64,000 nucleotides of DNA from Siphonodentalium dalli (taxonomy: Eukaryota > Mollusca > Scaphopoda > Gadilida > Siphonodentaliidae), in NCBI GenBank assembly GCA_032622095.1, contig CP136062.1:165252590-165316589 (forward strand). Reading direction: 5' to 3'. The stretch's first letter is position 1; each line of letters opens with the position of its first letter. The notes below the pieces were generated by a model. It was given only the letters and a program-made list of their open reading frames with translations. It had not been told where the DNA came from and ran no database searches. The position numbers and the translations under genes are program-made. This document shows positions 1 to 9,999 of the stretch, one piece after another.

Positions 1-448
1 TAGTGTGCCTGTCATTTGCAGAATGAGGTCCCCAGAGGATGAATTTAGTGATGCTATTTTGCATAGCAGGCTAGCATCACCAAATTTACCCTCTTGGGAC
101 CTCATTCTGCATAGACACATCTGCTATGCGAGACACAGACTCAGATTGATGTTCCCAAATGGTGAATATTGTGATGTACACCCATTGGGAACCTCGATTA
201 TGCAATGTGTTGTCTGCCAATTTGGGGATATAGATAAACTAAACTAAAAAAGAAATAGAATCTATGTGAAGAAGTTTCTATAGAAATTTTATAATAAAGA
301 AACTTTCCAGAGAAGATGAGGCCTAAGCAGAATGAGATCCCCAGAGGGTGAATTTAGTGATGCTAGCCCACTATGGGGGATAGCGTCACTAAATTCACTC
401 TCTGGGGACCTCATTCTGCAAATGACAGGCACACTAAACTCAGACTTG
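1..448. mobile_element. Family A hairpin-ended MITE, left edge cut by window
   Basis: The right terminus reads CAAATGACAGGCACACTAAA then CTCAGACTTG. Both ends carry a subterminal palindrome built from GAATGAGGTCCCCAGAGGGT and its complement. The middle contains CTGCTATG and GGGGATATAGA blocks found in other A copies. The ends belong to the A2 subfamily (GTTTAGTGTGCCTGTC) rather than A1 (CAAATAGTGTGTCTG). The left tip lies before base 1. Confidence 0.85.
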
Positions 449-487
449 CACTGTGTTACTCTACTAATACAAGCCGGTTGTATGTAA

Positions 488-765
488 TACAGTAATGCCC
501 TAAGTTATCGACCCCTTAACCACAGCAGAATTATGGGTAACTTTTCAGGATTTAGTCGGAAATATGGCTTGTTGCCCAGAGAGCTTTCCGATGAATGGCA
601 ACAAGCCATAATTCCGACTAAATCCTGAAAAGTTACCCATAATTCTGCTGTGGTTTGGGAGAGCTTTCCGATGAATGTCAACAAGCCATATTTCCGACTA
701 AATCCTGAAAAGTTGCCCATAATTCTGCTGCGGTTAAGGGGTCGATTATTTACAGCATTACTGTA
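488..765. mobile_element. Family B palindromic MITE with a duplicated right arm
   Basis: It starts TACAGTAATGCCC and ends GCATTACTGTA. A normal copy is one left and one right arm around a short loop. Here one left arm is followed by two successive right arms (about 588-655 and 656-765), making it longer than the usual 215 bp or so. This suggests unequal repair or hairpin slippage. Confidence 0.85.
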
Positions 766-1011
766 ATACAGTTCAAACCTCTCCAGCTTGATCCTGTCCC
801 TTCTCCTATTTCGTCCAATTGCTGTACGGTAGTTTCTATGTCCCTTAACATTTTGCAGATCAGGTAACTGTCAGGTTCAATGAATGGAAATGCATGTTGG
901 ATGATTTACCTTTATATTATAATTGCAGACTAATGACCTGTATAATCCTTCCCATTGAATTCCCTTAACGACTCGTATACTCTGTACCTACGCGGCCCTG
1001 CATTTGATCAG

Positions 1012-1502
1012 CAAGTCTGCAAATAGTGTGTCTGTCATTTGCAGAATGAGGTCCCCAGAGGGTCAATTTTAGTGATGCTATCACGCACAGTGGGCTAACA
1101 TCACCAAATTCACCCTCTGTGGACCTTATTCTGCTTAGGCCTCAACTGCTATGGGAGACCTACATGTAGGATCAGATTGAGTTCCCAATTTGCGAATTAT
1201 GGGACATAGAAACTTATCAGAAGGGAAAAAGTAACTAGATTGAAGTTCCCCAGTTGATGATGGTGATGTTCACCCGTTAGTGACCTCAATTATATATATA
1301 TGCAATTTATCTTCTGCAAATTAGGGGATATAGAAACTGAAAAGAAGGGAAAAAGTAACAAAAACAATGTTATTTTGAGACTATAGCTACATGTACTTCT
1401 CAGAAGATGAGGCCTAAGCAGAATGAGGTCCCCAGAGGGTGAATTTGGTGATGCTAGCCCACATTCTGCAAATGACAGGCACAGTATTTGCAGGTCATAC
1501 AT
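1012..1502. mobile_element. Family A MITE with collapsed right hairpin
   Basis: It begins CAAGTCTGCAAATAGTGTGT. The left hairpin is intact. The right hairpin has lost most of its second arm: GATGCTAGCCCAC joins directly to ATTCTGCAAATGACAGG. TTGATCAG occurs at 1004-1011 and 1503-1510, consistent with an 8-bp target duplication if a few extra bases follow the right tip. Confidence 0.8.
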
Positions 1503-1843
1503 TTGATCAGGTAATTGTGTCACCTCATAATGGGGGCACATGCTAAGTGATTTACCTTAATTGGTTTATACCTGAGTTCTGACTAAGATTACCTGTAATA
1601 GCCAGAGGGCTAATCATTTGGTGATTTGAGAACAAGGCGTGATGTAACTCAATATGATATGGGCCACTTATTAAAGCAAACAGCACATGGTCTATGTACA
1701 CACTCATAGTACATCCCAGATGTTGTCTGTGAAATGGTCTTTGTCCTTACTATGGTACTAGTAGTACACAGCCAAATATTAGGCCAAGGAGCTTCATTTG
1801 GTTGATAAACAACTGATTGTTTATAATACATGTAAAATCAACC

Positions 1844-2294
1844 TACAGTAATGCTCTAAGTAATCGACTCCTTAACCACAGCAGAATTATGGGTAACTTT
1901 TCAGGATTTAGTCGGAAATATGGCTTGTTGCCATTCATCAGAAAACCACGCGGGGAGAGCTTTCCGATGAATGGCAACAAGCCATATTTCCGACTAAATC
2001 CTGAAAAGTTACCCATAATTCTGCTGTGGTTAACCCTTTGAGTGCCAGGTCCGATTTTTGTATCAACCCATATACCCTGTGCCAATGCATTCTCTTATAT
2101 ATGCGAGTCGACCATAGGTCACCTCGCATACATGTATATAAGAGAATGCATTGGCCTAACAATTTTTTTTTTTACAATTTTAATAATTTATTCTTATATT
2201 CTTTAACAGACTTATTTTGTAGATTTAGGGCCGATGAGATCGGCCCCTGGCACTCAAAGGGTTAAGCAGTCGATTACTTAAGAGCATTACTGTA
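1844..2294. mobile_element. Family B palindromic MITE, interrupted by a family E insertion
   Basis: TACAGTAATGC and GCATTACTGTA ends flank the standard arms (CCTTAACCACAGCAGAATTA and complement). The right arm is split at GTGG-TTAA by the family E element at 2030-2265. The E insertion therefore postdates this copy. Confidence 0.9.
2030..2265 (+). mobile_element. Family E piggyBac-like MITE with one hairpin core
   Basis: Ends are TTAACCCTTTGAGTGCCAGG and CCTGGCACTCAAAGGGTTAA. It is inserted in a family B arm whose uninterrupted sequence has a single TTAA, so the TTAA duplication is directly visible. Inside is the palindromic cassette CCAATGCATTCTCTTATATA plus complement around a GTCGACCATAGG loop. 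One arm carries an extra CATGTA hexamer near 2131. TTAA targets and CCCTTT ends point to the piggyBac superfamily. No transposase is present. Confidence 0.85.
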
Positions 2295-2297
2295 GTC

Positions 2298-3154
2298 AAC
2301 TGGTGTTGCTATAATCGCATAGGTGTACGGTGCCTAAAATATTTAGGGGCCTGGACTGTTTTGCCGAATTTTATCAAGATAATTTTTAGTCATATGCTCA
2401 TGAATGTGTTTTGTCATATTTTCATGGATCTGCAATGAAATATAGGTCACTCAGCACAAATAGGGCTTCATATATGATGTTTTTCGGGCAGGAATGTGAA
2501 TTTCATCAGAAAAGTTGAAATATTCTCTTAAAATGATATGTAAATGAATGTTTTTACCAAAGAATTTGTCCAAAAATTGCCTGAATTTTCAGCTTTGCCA
2601 AAAATTTTGTGGGGGGAGGGGGGAGGGGGTGGCTGCAGCCACCCTGCCTCTCTGGCTCGTGCGTATAATGTGACGATGTTTATGGAGCCTACTAAGATTT
2701 GAGGAGGGCAAATTCCTGTTATTTTATCAAATTGTCTTTTCAAGGTCATTAGAACGAATCAAGGTACCCGTATAGACATGATACCCTGTATGTATGGGGC
2801 AATCAAGTGAATAGATATTTGAATCTATGACGATTGCATACGAGTTGATTTATCTGATTGTTTTGTAACAATCAGCACATATTTGCATATACATGTATAT
2901 CTTGAGAGACATCTCAATGTGCAATTCTGGTTGTAACATGACCATTTCAATGAGAAGTGATAATTTGTTCTGATACGGAGGAATGAACACATATTGAGCT
3001 ATGCAGTGCCTCCATCTATTCTGATATATAGATGCCAGTGATAAAATGTTTACAGTATACAATTTAGGGGGACGTGCACTGTGCTGTTCTGATAATGGTA
3101 GATATGTTCTTTGTCACACTTAAAGTTAAAACTAAACTAAAATTTCTCTTTGCA
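2298..3154. other. Unique intronic sequence upstream of exon 2
   Basis: No gene or recognised repeat. A G-rich run at 2611-2629 abuts a perfect 18-bp palindrome, GGGTGGCTGCAGCCACCC, at 2627-2644. The segment ends in the polypyrimidine tract and AG acceptor of exon 2. Confidence 0.6.
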
Positions 3155-3155
3155 G

Positions 3156-3217
3156 GGCAGTTCACCCGTGTGGGAAGATTTTACCTACAAATCGTCCAAA
3201 TTACAGTCCTCACTAAA
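3156..3217 (+). CDS. MTSS1: MTSS1/MIM-family protein, exon 2 (start of IMD helix 1)
   Basis: The 62-nt exon is bounded by TTTCTCTTTGCAG and GTAAGT. It encodes 20 codons plus two bases, including SSPVWEDFTYKSSKLQSSL, which matches the early IMD of vertebrate MTSS1 (PVWEDF, then K-LQS-L). MTSS1 proteins use an N-terminal I-BAR/IMD dimer to bind phosphoinositide membranes and bend them outward, and a C-terminal WH2 motif to bind actin. Only IMD exons lie in this window. Reading begins in phase 0 and ends with two bases of a Lys codon completed by the next exon. The exon with the start Met should be upstream and was not found. Homology is recognised by eye from motif order. Orthology to MTSS1 versus MTSS2 cannot be set from this fragment. 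Confidence 0.88.
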
Positions 3218-3475
3218 GTAAGTTGATGACTCATCTTCATGGTATATCATCAGGATTGAAGCTGACTAGTATACATGTACATGCAAGTAAACTGCAGAAA
3301 AGATGGTATAAATCAGATTATCATGCTTTAATTATGAAGCCTGTAAATACTGTCTGTCATTTGCAGAATGAAGTCCCCCAGAGGGTGAATTTAGTGATGC
3401 TATCTTGCACGGTGGGCTAGCATCACCAAATTCACCCTCTGGGAACCTAATTCTGCTTAGGCCTCAACTGCTATG

Positions 3476-4563
3476 TAGGGTCCTGCGAATTGGAGATTTT
3501 GATCGAATCGAATATCGAATCGAATTCAGGAAATCGAATCGAATATCAAATCGAATATCGATTCGAATCATATCTGTATGTTGTATTCTCAATTGGGCAT
3601 GTTTTGTCAACGATTAGACGATTTGTGAAACGTTCTGTGAACTACATGCACGAAGTTCCATCATAACTTATGTGGCGATGAACCGTCATTTGCAATACTA
3701 TTAATTTCAATTGATAATTTATTAAAACGTCCATGCGGCCGTCACGACGATTAATATATAACCACTAAACGGATTATTGGAACTAAAATCACGCAAAATT
3801 TGTACAGATTACATGTGCATGCAAAATTGCAAAACAACATTCGGAATCACCCGTTGTTATAAACTTGAAGATGCAACAACAGTCGCAGTGTATAGCCTGT
3901 TTATGTAGTGCTGGATTCTTCTTGGACAGATGATTCCATAGATGGGTCGTTGTCCCAGATGCTTGCGATTTATACACCATGTTGCATTCATGTTGCAGCT
4001 TTATCATGTTTAAAATAAACATGAATAACGGATGACGTTTTGTCAAGACATTAGTGTCAAAGAACGCTCCGAAATTGAAAGTAAACTTCAAAAGAAAACA
4101 CCGCCAAAATTCAGTTTTCGATGCCGGGAACACGTGTTGTTTAAATTCTTAGCTATATTACATAACGCGGAATTTGAGACGGATAGACCGCGGATAACGC
4201 CAGCGGTTGATCAGTCTCATAGCTATTATAATTTACGCGCGTCGTCGGTCCATCGGCGATCTCCGAGCTTTTGGGGACCATGTTCAAAGTTAGAAATCAG
4301 ACGAATTTAGTTGTCCTATAGTGGCTAATTGCTGTCTATACTTATTTTAATATATATAATGAGAATTATAAGGTACATATATACATCATTTTCTGTAATT
4401 AAATGGCACAAAACAGCTAAGTTCGACGTGCGTACCTGCCCGTAAACAGCCTACTTTTTTCCATCAGTGTATATTCAAAATTTCGAGTTGGCAATTTCGA
4501 ATCGAATTCATATCGAATTTGACAATCGAATCGAATCGAGTATCGAATATTCGCAGGACCCTA
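3476..4563 (-). mobile_element. Element M: non-autonomous hAT derivative nested in family A
   Basis: Terminal inverted repeats start TAGGGTCCTGCGAAT and end ATTCGCAGGACCCTA. They continue into imperfect ATCGAATCGAATATCGAA repeats at both ends. It lies inside an A copy at CTGCTATG (3468-3475), repeated as CTACTATG at 4564-4571, an 8-bp duplication with one mismatch. Eight-base duplications with TAGGG ends are typical of hAT elements. A minus-strand BED-finger relic inside supports this. Confidence 0.8.
3789..4133 (-). pseudogene. BED-type zinc-finger relic of a hAT transposase
   Basis: A 114-residue minus-strand open frame inside element M carries KTEFWRCF near residue 6 and, about 40 residues on, YKSQASGTTTHLWNHLSKKN followed by PALH. 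This resembles the second half of a BED finger (GTT-x-L-x-x-HL-x-x-KNP) as found at the N terminus of hAT transposases. The CxxC pair is not convincingly intact and nothing like the RNase H catalytic core or the hAT dimerisation region follows. I read it as a decayed N-terminal fragment. The family assignment rests on this short motif plus the 8-bp duplication. Confidence 0.5.
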
Positions 4564-4907
4564 CTACTATGGGAGACCTAGGATCAGATTGAGTTCCCAA
4601 TTTGCGAATTATGGGACATAGAAACTTCCCAGAAGGGAAAAAGTAACTAAAAATAATATTGATTTGAGACTATAGATAGTTTTAGATACTTCCCTGAAGT
4701 TGAGACCTAAGCAGAATTAGATTCCACAGAGGGTGAATTTGGTAATGCTAGCCCACTGTGTGGGATAGTATCACTAAATTCACCCTCTGGGGACCTCATT
4801 CTGCAAATGACAGACACACTATTTGGAGGCTTGTTAATTATTGGGACCAGCCCAGAGGTTTCAAATTGGGAGAAGCCACATCTCCCTATTGACGTATAAG
4901 GGAGAAA

Positions 4908-5074
4908 TACAGTAATGCTCTAATTAATCGACCTCTTAACCACAGCAGAATTATGGGTAACTTTTCAGGATTTAGTCGGAAATATGGCTTGTTGCCATTC
5001 ATCGGAAAGCTCTCTGAAAAGTTACCCATAATTCTGCTGTGGTTATGGAGTCGATTAATTAGAGCATTGCTGTA
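4908..5074. mobile_element. Family B palindromic MITE, right arm shortened
   Basis: It starts TACAGTAATGCTC and ends GAGCATTGCTGTA. The left arm is complete to CATCGGAAAGCTCTC. The right arm resumes only at GAAAAGTTACCCATAATTC, so about 45 bp of the hairpin tip is deleted. Confidence 0.85.
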
Positions 5075-5075
5075 G

Positions 5076-5392
5076 GCTGTTATCAGAGAGAAGTCATAAT
5101 GGCTGAAGTTCAATTTACACCCCAACATCACCCTTCTATGATCCAATAATGTTTATGCAATACAAAAGCCTATTTATAAAGCCATTAAAATTAGTAATTA
5201 CACCATTATAATCAGGAATTACACTTAAAATATGCTGTTGGGACATACCGTATATGGGACATACTGGTATATGAGAGAGAATTCACTTCTCCCTAGGACA
5301 AACATAGGGAGAAGTGGCACAATTTAGGGAGAAAATATCTCCCAAGTTGCCCTCTAGGCTTGTCCCTATGAGGAACAGTTTCATACCTTCAA
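5076..5392. other. Unique intronic sequence with a small inverted repeat
   Basis: No gene seen. CACTTCTCCCTA at 5284-5295 pairs with TAGGGAGAAGTG at 5305-5316 (12-bp stem, 9-nt loop). Confidence 0.5.
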
Positions 5393-6566
5393 CAAGCCTG
5401 CAAATAGCGTGTCTGTCATTTGCAGAATGAGGTCCCCAGAGGGTGAATTTAGTGACGCTATCCCGCATAGCGGGCTAGCATCACTAAATTCACCCTCTGG
5501 GGACCTCATTCTGCTTAGGCCTCATCTTCTGGGAAGTATCTATGGTATCAAATTAACATTGTTTTTAGTTACGTTTTTATACGCCCTTTTTGAAAAAAGG
5601 TCGTATTATGTTATCAGTCTCAATGTCCGTCTGTCCGTCCATCTGTCCGTCCGTCCGTCCATCCGTCCGTTAACATTTTTGGTTTCCGATTGATAACTCC
5701 AGTTTGGATTATTTGATCTGAACCAAAGTTGTTATGTGTATTTCCCAGCTAAAGATACAGGCCAAGTTCGAATATGGGTTATGTCCAATTATTTTTACAT
5801 GAGTTACGGCCCTTTTTCGACTTAGAATTTTACCGTGTTAACATTTTTGGTTTCCGACCGATAACTCCAGTTTGGATTATTTGATCTGAACCAAAGTTGG
5901 TATGTGTATTTCCCAGCTATAGATACAGGCCAAGTTCGAATATGGGTTTCGTCCAATTATTTTTACATGAGTTACGGCCCTTTTTCGACTTAGAATTTGA
6001 CCGTCTGTTAATATTTTTGGTTTCCGACCAATAACTCCAGTTTGGATTATTTTATCTGAACCAAAGTTGGTATGTGTATTTCCCAGCTAAAGATACAGGC
6101 CAAGTTCGAATATAGGTTCTGTCTAATTATTTTTACATGAGTTATGGCCATTTTTCGACTTAGAATTTGACCACATTTTGGCATTGAAATTAGGGGTATA
6201 TCAGATTTTCTTTAAATGTAAGCTCAAAGTATTATCTTATTTTGCGATAGTACAATTCGAATGGCTAAAGGGCGTATTTTGCCACGCCCTAGCGATGCTC
6301 TTGTTTCCATCTGGGAAGTTTCTATATCCCCTAATTTGCAGAAGATAAAATCCATAATCGAGGCGCCCAATGGGTGAACATCACCAATTTCAACTGGGGA
6401 ACTTCAATTTGATCCTAGGTCTGCCATAGCAGTTGAGGGCCTAATCAGAATGAGGTCCCCAGAGGGTGAATTTAGTGATGCTAGCCCGCTATGCGGGGTA
6501 GCATCACTAAATTCACCCTCTGGGGACCTCATTCTGCAAATGACAGACACGCTATTTGCAGGCTTG
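5393..6566. mobile_element. Family A MITE hosting a Helentron-like insertion
   Basis: CAAGCCTGCAAATAGCGTGT and CGCTATTTGCAGGCTTG ends are flanked by ACCTTCAA (5385-5392) and AACTTCAA (6567-6574), an 8-bp duplication with one mismatch. Both terminal hairpins are nearly perfect. The middle is split after TTTTTAGTTAC by the element at about 5574-6304. Confidence 0.9.
5574..6304 (+). mobile_element. Family G Helentron/pearl-like element, type 1
   Basis: It begins near TATACGCCCTTTTTG, followed by a complementary AAAAGGTCGTATTATG. Next come a CCGT-type microsatellite (about 5627-5670) and three tandem units with starts at 5671, 5839 and 6009 (168-170 bp period), each containing GGCCCTTTTTCGACTTAGAA or a near match. 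A variable tail and a terminal GGGCGTATTTTGCCACGCCC hairpin follow, then TAGCGATGCTCTTGTT. This architecture matches pearl / Helentron-associated non-autonomous elements of bivalves. No Rep/helicase is encoded. Confidence 0.72.
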
Positions 6567-6897
6567 AACTTCAAGCAGAAATACATGTACATTAGCTCAT
6601 TTGTCATACAGGTCACAATGTGGTAGCTACCATAACAGTAAATCTTTGACTGTATCTCGTGCAGGGAACTCGATCTATAAATCATTGTGTTATCGACACA
6701 TATCTAAAAGCACTGAAGGTAACAATGTTATGTGCATCAAGGAAGCACTGTATGCTCTCACATACATGAACCTATACATGTATATATGAGAAATGAGCAG
6801 GCTGTATATTGACCTTGTTGTATAGTCCTGACCAAAACAGAATTGAGAATGACACTATTATGACAGTCTGTACTGTAAGGATGCAAACTGGGGGACA

Positions 6898-7103
6898 TAC
6901 AGTAATGCCCTAAATAATCGACTCCTTAACCACAGCAAAATTATGGGTAACTTTCAGGATTTATGGTTTGTTTCCATTCATCGGAAAGCTCTCAGTGAGA
7001 GCGTTTCGATGAATGGCAACAAGCCATATTTCCGACTTAATCCTGAAAAATTACCCATAATTCTGCTGTGGTTAAGGAGTCGATTATTTAGGGCATTACT
7101 GTA
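6898..7103. mobile_element. Family B palindromic MITE
   Basis: TACAGTAATGCCCTAAATAA and GGGCATTACTGTA ends. The left arm lacks about 15 bp around the GGAAATATGGCTTG block. Confidence 0.85.
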
Positions 7104-7185
7104 TGCATGGAGATTTCTGAATTAAATTTCATTTAACCCTGTTTTTACTAAATACTTATTGATGAGTAGTTCCCTTAACGAGCTT

Positions 7186-7361
7186 GAGCCATAAACTCAT
7201 TTTCATTATAATTACCATGTTGTTTACATCATTCATAGAGCATGTGAGTGTATTTTGCACTCATCCCTGGCTCAAATTCATTAACTAGTTGCATATTTTC
7301 TGTTGAGTATAAAAGGAGATTGTCGCATAAATGGCTGGATTTAGTGTACAGTACCCCTTTA
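7186..7361 (-). mobile_element. Family F palindromic element, one half
   Basis: GAGCCATAAACTCATTTTCA through TATAAAAGGAGATTGTCGCA to GGATTTAGTGTACAGTACCC corresponds to the right half of the full copy at 36304-36669. The left half is missing. Confidence 0.7.
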
Positions 7362-7376
7362 CATACATGTATGTTT

Positions 7377-8780
7377 CTGTAAAAGTACATTTATTCGTGG
7401 TGGTCCAATTTTCGTGGTTGTTGATGGCCACAAAATTAAAAACCCCACGAAAAAATGTTATCTTCGAAACTATCGCAGTTGCTGTTTTGAGAATGTCTAG
7501 CATACATGTAGGTACGTGTAACTCTATTGACCCGATGTACATTCAAAGCCTAGGGAGTTATGTTATGAGAAGACAGTGACTTTCACCAAGGTTATGTTGG
7601 TTTATGTAATACAATACCGTTGTTGACAATCTCAATAGTCATCAACAAAAGCTTGGACACACGACATACTAATGAATTATACGCCAACAGTGCGGATGCA
7701 CTATTTCCGACTGATCGCCGAGGTGTCTGCACTTCTACTGGTTGGACGTGATTGTTATTATTGGGGGTTTCGAGCTGACAATTAGTACCAGCAGACCTAC
7801 AAATTTACGAACCCACGAAAAAGTCATAAATGGCTGGCTGAACCATGAAACACGACATACTAATGAATTATACGCCTACTGTGCGGATGCACAATTTCCG
7901 ACTGATCGCCGAGGTGTCTGCTCTTCTATTGGTTGGACTTGATTGTTATTATTGGGAGTTTCGAGCCGACAATAAGTACCGGCAGACCTACAAATTTACG
8001 AACCCACGAAAAAGTCATAAATGGCTGGCTGAACCAAGAAAATTTATTTTAAGGGGTACTGTACACTAAATCTGGCCATTTATGGGACCATCTCCTTTTA
8101 TACTCAACAGAATATATGCAAGAAATGAATGAATTTGACTCCAGCCATATATTCATTTTCATTATAATTACCATGTTATTTGCATCGTTCATAGAACACA
8201 CAAGTGTATTTTGCACTAATCCATGGCTCAAATTCATTCATTTGTTGCATATATTCTGTTGAGTATAAAAGGAGATGGTCGCATAAATTGCTGGATTTAG
8301 TTTACAGTACTGTGAATGGCTTTAAATTCGTTGGTATATATTTTCATGGTTCAGCCATTTATGACTTTTTCATGGGTTCGTAAATTTGTGGGTCCGCCGG
8401 TACTAAATGTCGCCTCCAAACACCCAATAATATCAATCAAATCCAACTAATAGAAGAGCAGACACCTTGGCGATCCGTCGGAAATTGCGCATCTGCACTG
8501 TAGGCATATAATTCATTAGCATGTCACATGTCCAAGCTTTTGTTGACTATTGAGAATGTACATTTACATGTATTACATAAACCTACATGTAGGTGAAAGT
8601 CACTGTCTTCTCATAACATAACTCCCTAGGCTTTGAATGTATATCAGGTCAATAGAGTTACATGTACATGTATCTTCCACATGACATTCTCAAAATGGCG
8701 ACTGTGATAGTTGGTTTTTAATTTCATGGTTATCAACAATCACGAATATTGGACCACCACGAATAAATGTAGTTTTACAG
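7377..8780. mobile_element. Element P: 1.4-kb TIR element with nested family F
   Basis: CTGTAAAAGTACATTTATTC at the left is mirrored by GAATAAATGTAGTTTTACAG at the right. The complementarity continues (CCACCACGAATA, GGCTTTGAATGTA, CGAGGTGTCTGC) over about 450 bp per arm. The left arm alone contains a 191-bp tandem duplication (units about 7659-7849 and 7850-8040). The centre is occupied by a family F copy. No transposase frame was recognised. Confidence 0.7.
8050..8312. mobile_element. Family F palindromic element nested in P
   Basis: It reads AAGGGGTACTGTACACTAAA to GATTTAGTTTACAGTACTG, with GGGACCATCTCCTTTTATAC and its complement as inner arms. It sits between the inverted arms of element P. 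Confidence 0.72.
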
Positions 8781-8871
8781 TACCCCTTTACAAACATGTA
8801 CATTAATTTAGCAAACACAAAAGAAAATGAAGTGGGTGTATTTATAAAGAACACAAACTTTATTTTTTCAG

Positions 8872-8945
8872 ATCTACGTTAGTAGCTGTTGGATTATTTC
8901 TTGATGCATTTCAAAAGATAGCCGATATGGCTACAAACTCACGAG
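8872..8945 (+). CDS. MTSS1: MTSS1/MIM-family protein, exon 3
   Basis: The 74-nt exon lies between TATTTTTTCAG and GTAAGT. Its first base completes a Lys codon and its last base starts a Gly codon. It encodes STLVAVG followed by LFLDAFQKIADMATNSRG, closely matching the MTSS1 IMD segment with FLDAFQK-ADMATN-R. This is part of the long first I-BAR helix. Immediately downstream, the last 14 exon bases and the donor are repeated after 48 bp (donor at 8994), which could give an alternative in-frame 16-codon extension (see findings). No disruption is seen. The upstream intron ends with an ordinary T-rich acceptor. Confidence 0.92.
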
Positions 8946-9020
8946 GTAAGTCATGTGACCTTCAGTGTTCTAATAATAATACAAACTCACGAGGTAATTC
9001 ATGTCACTTTTCAGTGTTCT
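8932..9020 (+). repeat. 48-bp tandem duplication of exon 3 end and its splice donor
   Basis: TACAAACTCACGAGGTAAGT at 8932 is repeated as TACAAACTCACGAGGTAATT at 8980. Both are followed by a TCAGTGTTCTA block. The period is 48 bp, a multiple of three. Confidence 0.9.
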
Positions 9021-9094
9021 AGCAGAGCCTATTAATGCCGGAATACTACGTAATCTAACAGATGACCATTCAAGTCATTATTGGAGCTAATGTA

Positions 9095-9311
9095 TACAGT
9101 AATGCCCTAAGTAATCGACCCCTTAACCACAGCAGACTTATGGGTAACTTTTCAGGATTTAGTCGGAAATATGGCTTGTTGCCATTCATCGGAAAGATCT
9201 CACTGAGAGCTTTCCGATGAATGGCAACAAGCCATATTTCCGACTAAATCCTGAAAAGTTACCCATAATTCTGCTGTAATTTAGGAGTCGATTACTTAGG
9301 GCATTACTGTA
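9095..9311. mobile_element. Family B palindromic MITE, near-complete
   Basis: TACAGTAATGCCCTAAGTAA and TTACTTAGGGCATTACTGTA ends. Arms of about 105 bp are complementary around a CTCACTGAGAG loop. One of the cleanest copies for defining the family: CAGT ends beside TA suggest a pogo/Tc1-like origin, but no transposase is present. Confidence 0.92.
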
Positions 9312-9970
9312 TGCTGAACGTTTTCTACATTCAATTTGAATTTAACTTCTTACAACTGAACAAGATTGCTGCCCAAAATGATGATGATGGAGGCAACCCA
9401 GTCTCTTTAAAAAGACGACGAAAATTTTACCATATTTACGTCTCTGGATGTCTGATTCATAATCAGTTACTTAATTGATGGGATTCCCTCCATTTCATTG
9501 GAGAGTGGCGAAGCACACGCGTGATTTCATTGGTTTATGACATAACAGATCACTTCACAGATTAGAGGTCAATGACGTGTTGACAAGTTTCCCATGCATT
9601 GTCAAACACAACTATTGTTGGAAAACTGAATACAGGCGATATATCCATAATTGATTATACTCCTTGCAATATTCATGACTGATTATTCTTTCGCATCTTG
9701 TTGTATTTATTACTATTTCTAAATAATATGATTCTCACAAACATTTACTATGTCAGGAATGCATTCCATATTTGGAAATGGTTTATTACATCATGTTGGG
9801 AATGCCGCGTCGTTTTAGAAATGAAATATACATGTATATGGACACATCCAGAGAAGTACATCCGTTAGTATTATCATCTGCTTTTCAAAAGACTTGAGGC
9901 AACCTACATGTAGGTCCTCAGTTGAAGAAGGGTTATAATGCCTGAATCTGTCCATTGATGTGTAATTTAT
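9312..9970. other. Unique intronic sequence
   Basis: No gene, repeat family or structured RNA recognised. Confidence 0.5.
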
Positions 9971-9999
9971 TAATGTAAACTATTAGAGAGTTTTGTCTG

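Larger units (their letters stand above)
3336..4833. mobile_element. Family A MITE hosting a hAT insertion
   Basis: GAAGCCTGTAAATACTGTCT and CACTATTTGGAGGCTTG ends are flanked by TTAATTAT at 3328-3335 and 4834-4841, an exact 8-bp target duplication. Both terminal hairpins are present. The middle is split at CTGCTATG by the element at 3476-4563. Confidence 0.88.

Noticed and set aside
862-1560. Possible 640-bp tandem duplication (GATCAGGTAACTGT at 867 and GATCAGGTAATTGTG at 1505)
   Set aside because: Shared words are short and spacing between them varies. It is too weak to annotate without an alignment.
1-3155. First coding exon of the MTSS1-like gene
   Set aside because: No start codon with a recognisable IMD N-terminus and a donor in the right phase was seen. 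It is likely upstream of the window.
5409-5693. Recurring peptides containing MRSPEGEFSDA, SGDLILLRP and similar in many frames (for example at 28308, 48291, 58198, 60373, 62367)
   Set aside because: They are translations of the family A terminal hairpin in one frame. They track the repeat rather than a protein, and appear on both strands.
5761-5790. tRNA box-B-like string GTTCGAATATGGG suggesting a SINE
   Set aside because: It recurs at a fixed place in the 150-170 bp Helentron-like core, with no box A upstream and no poly-A or tRNA-like head.
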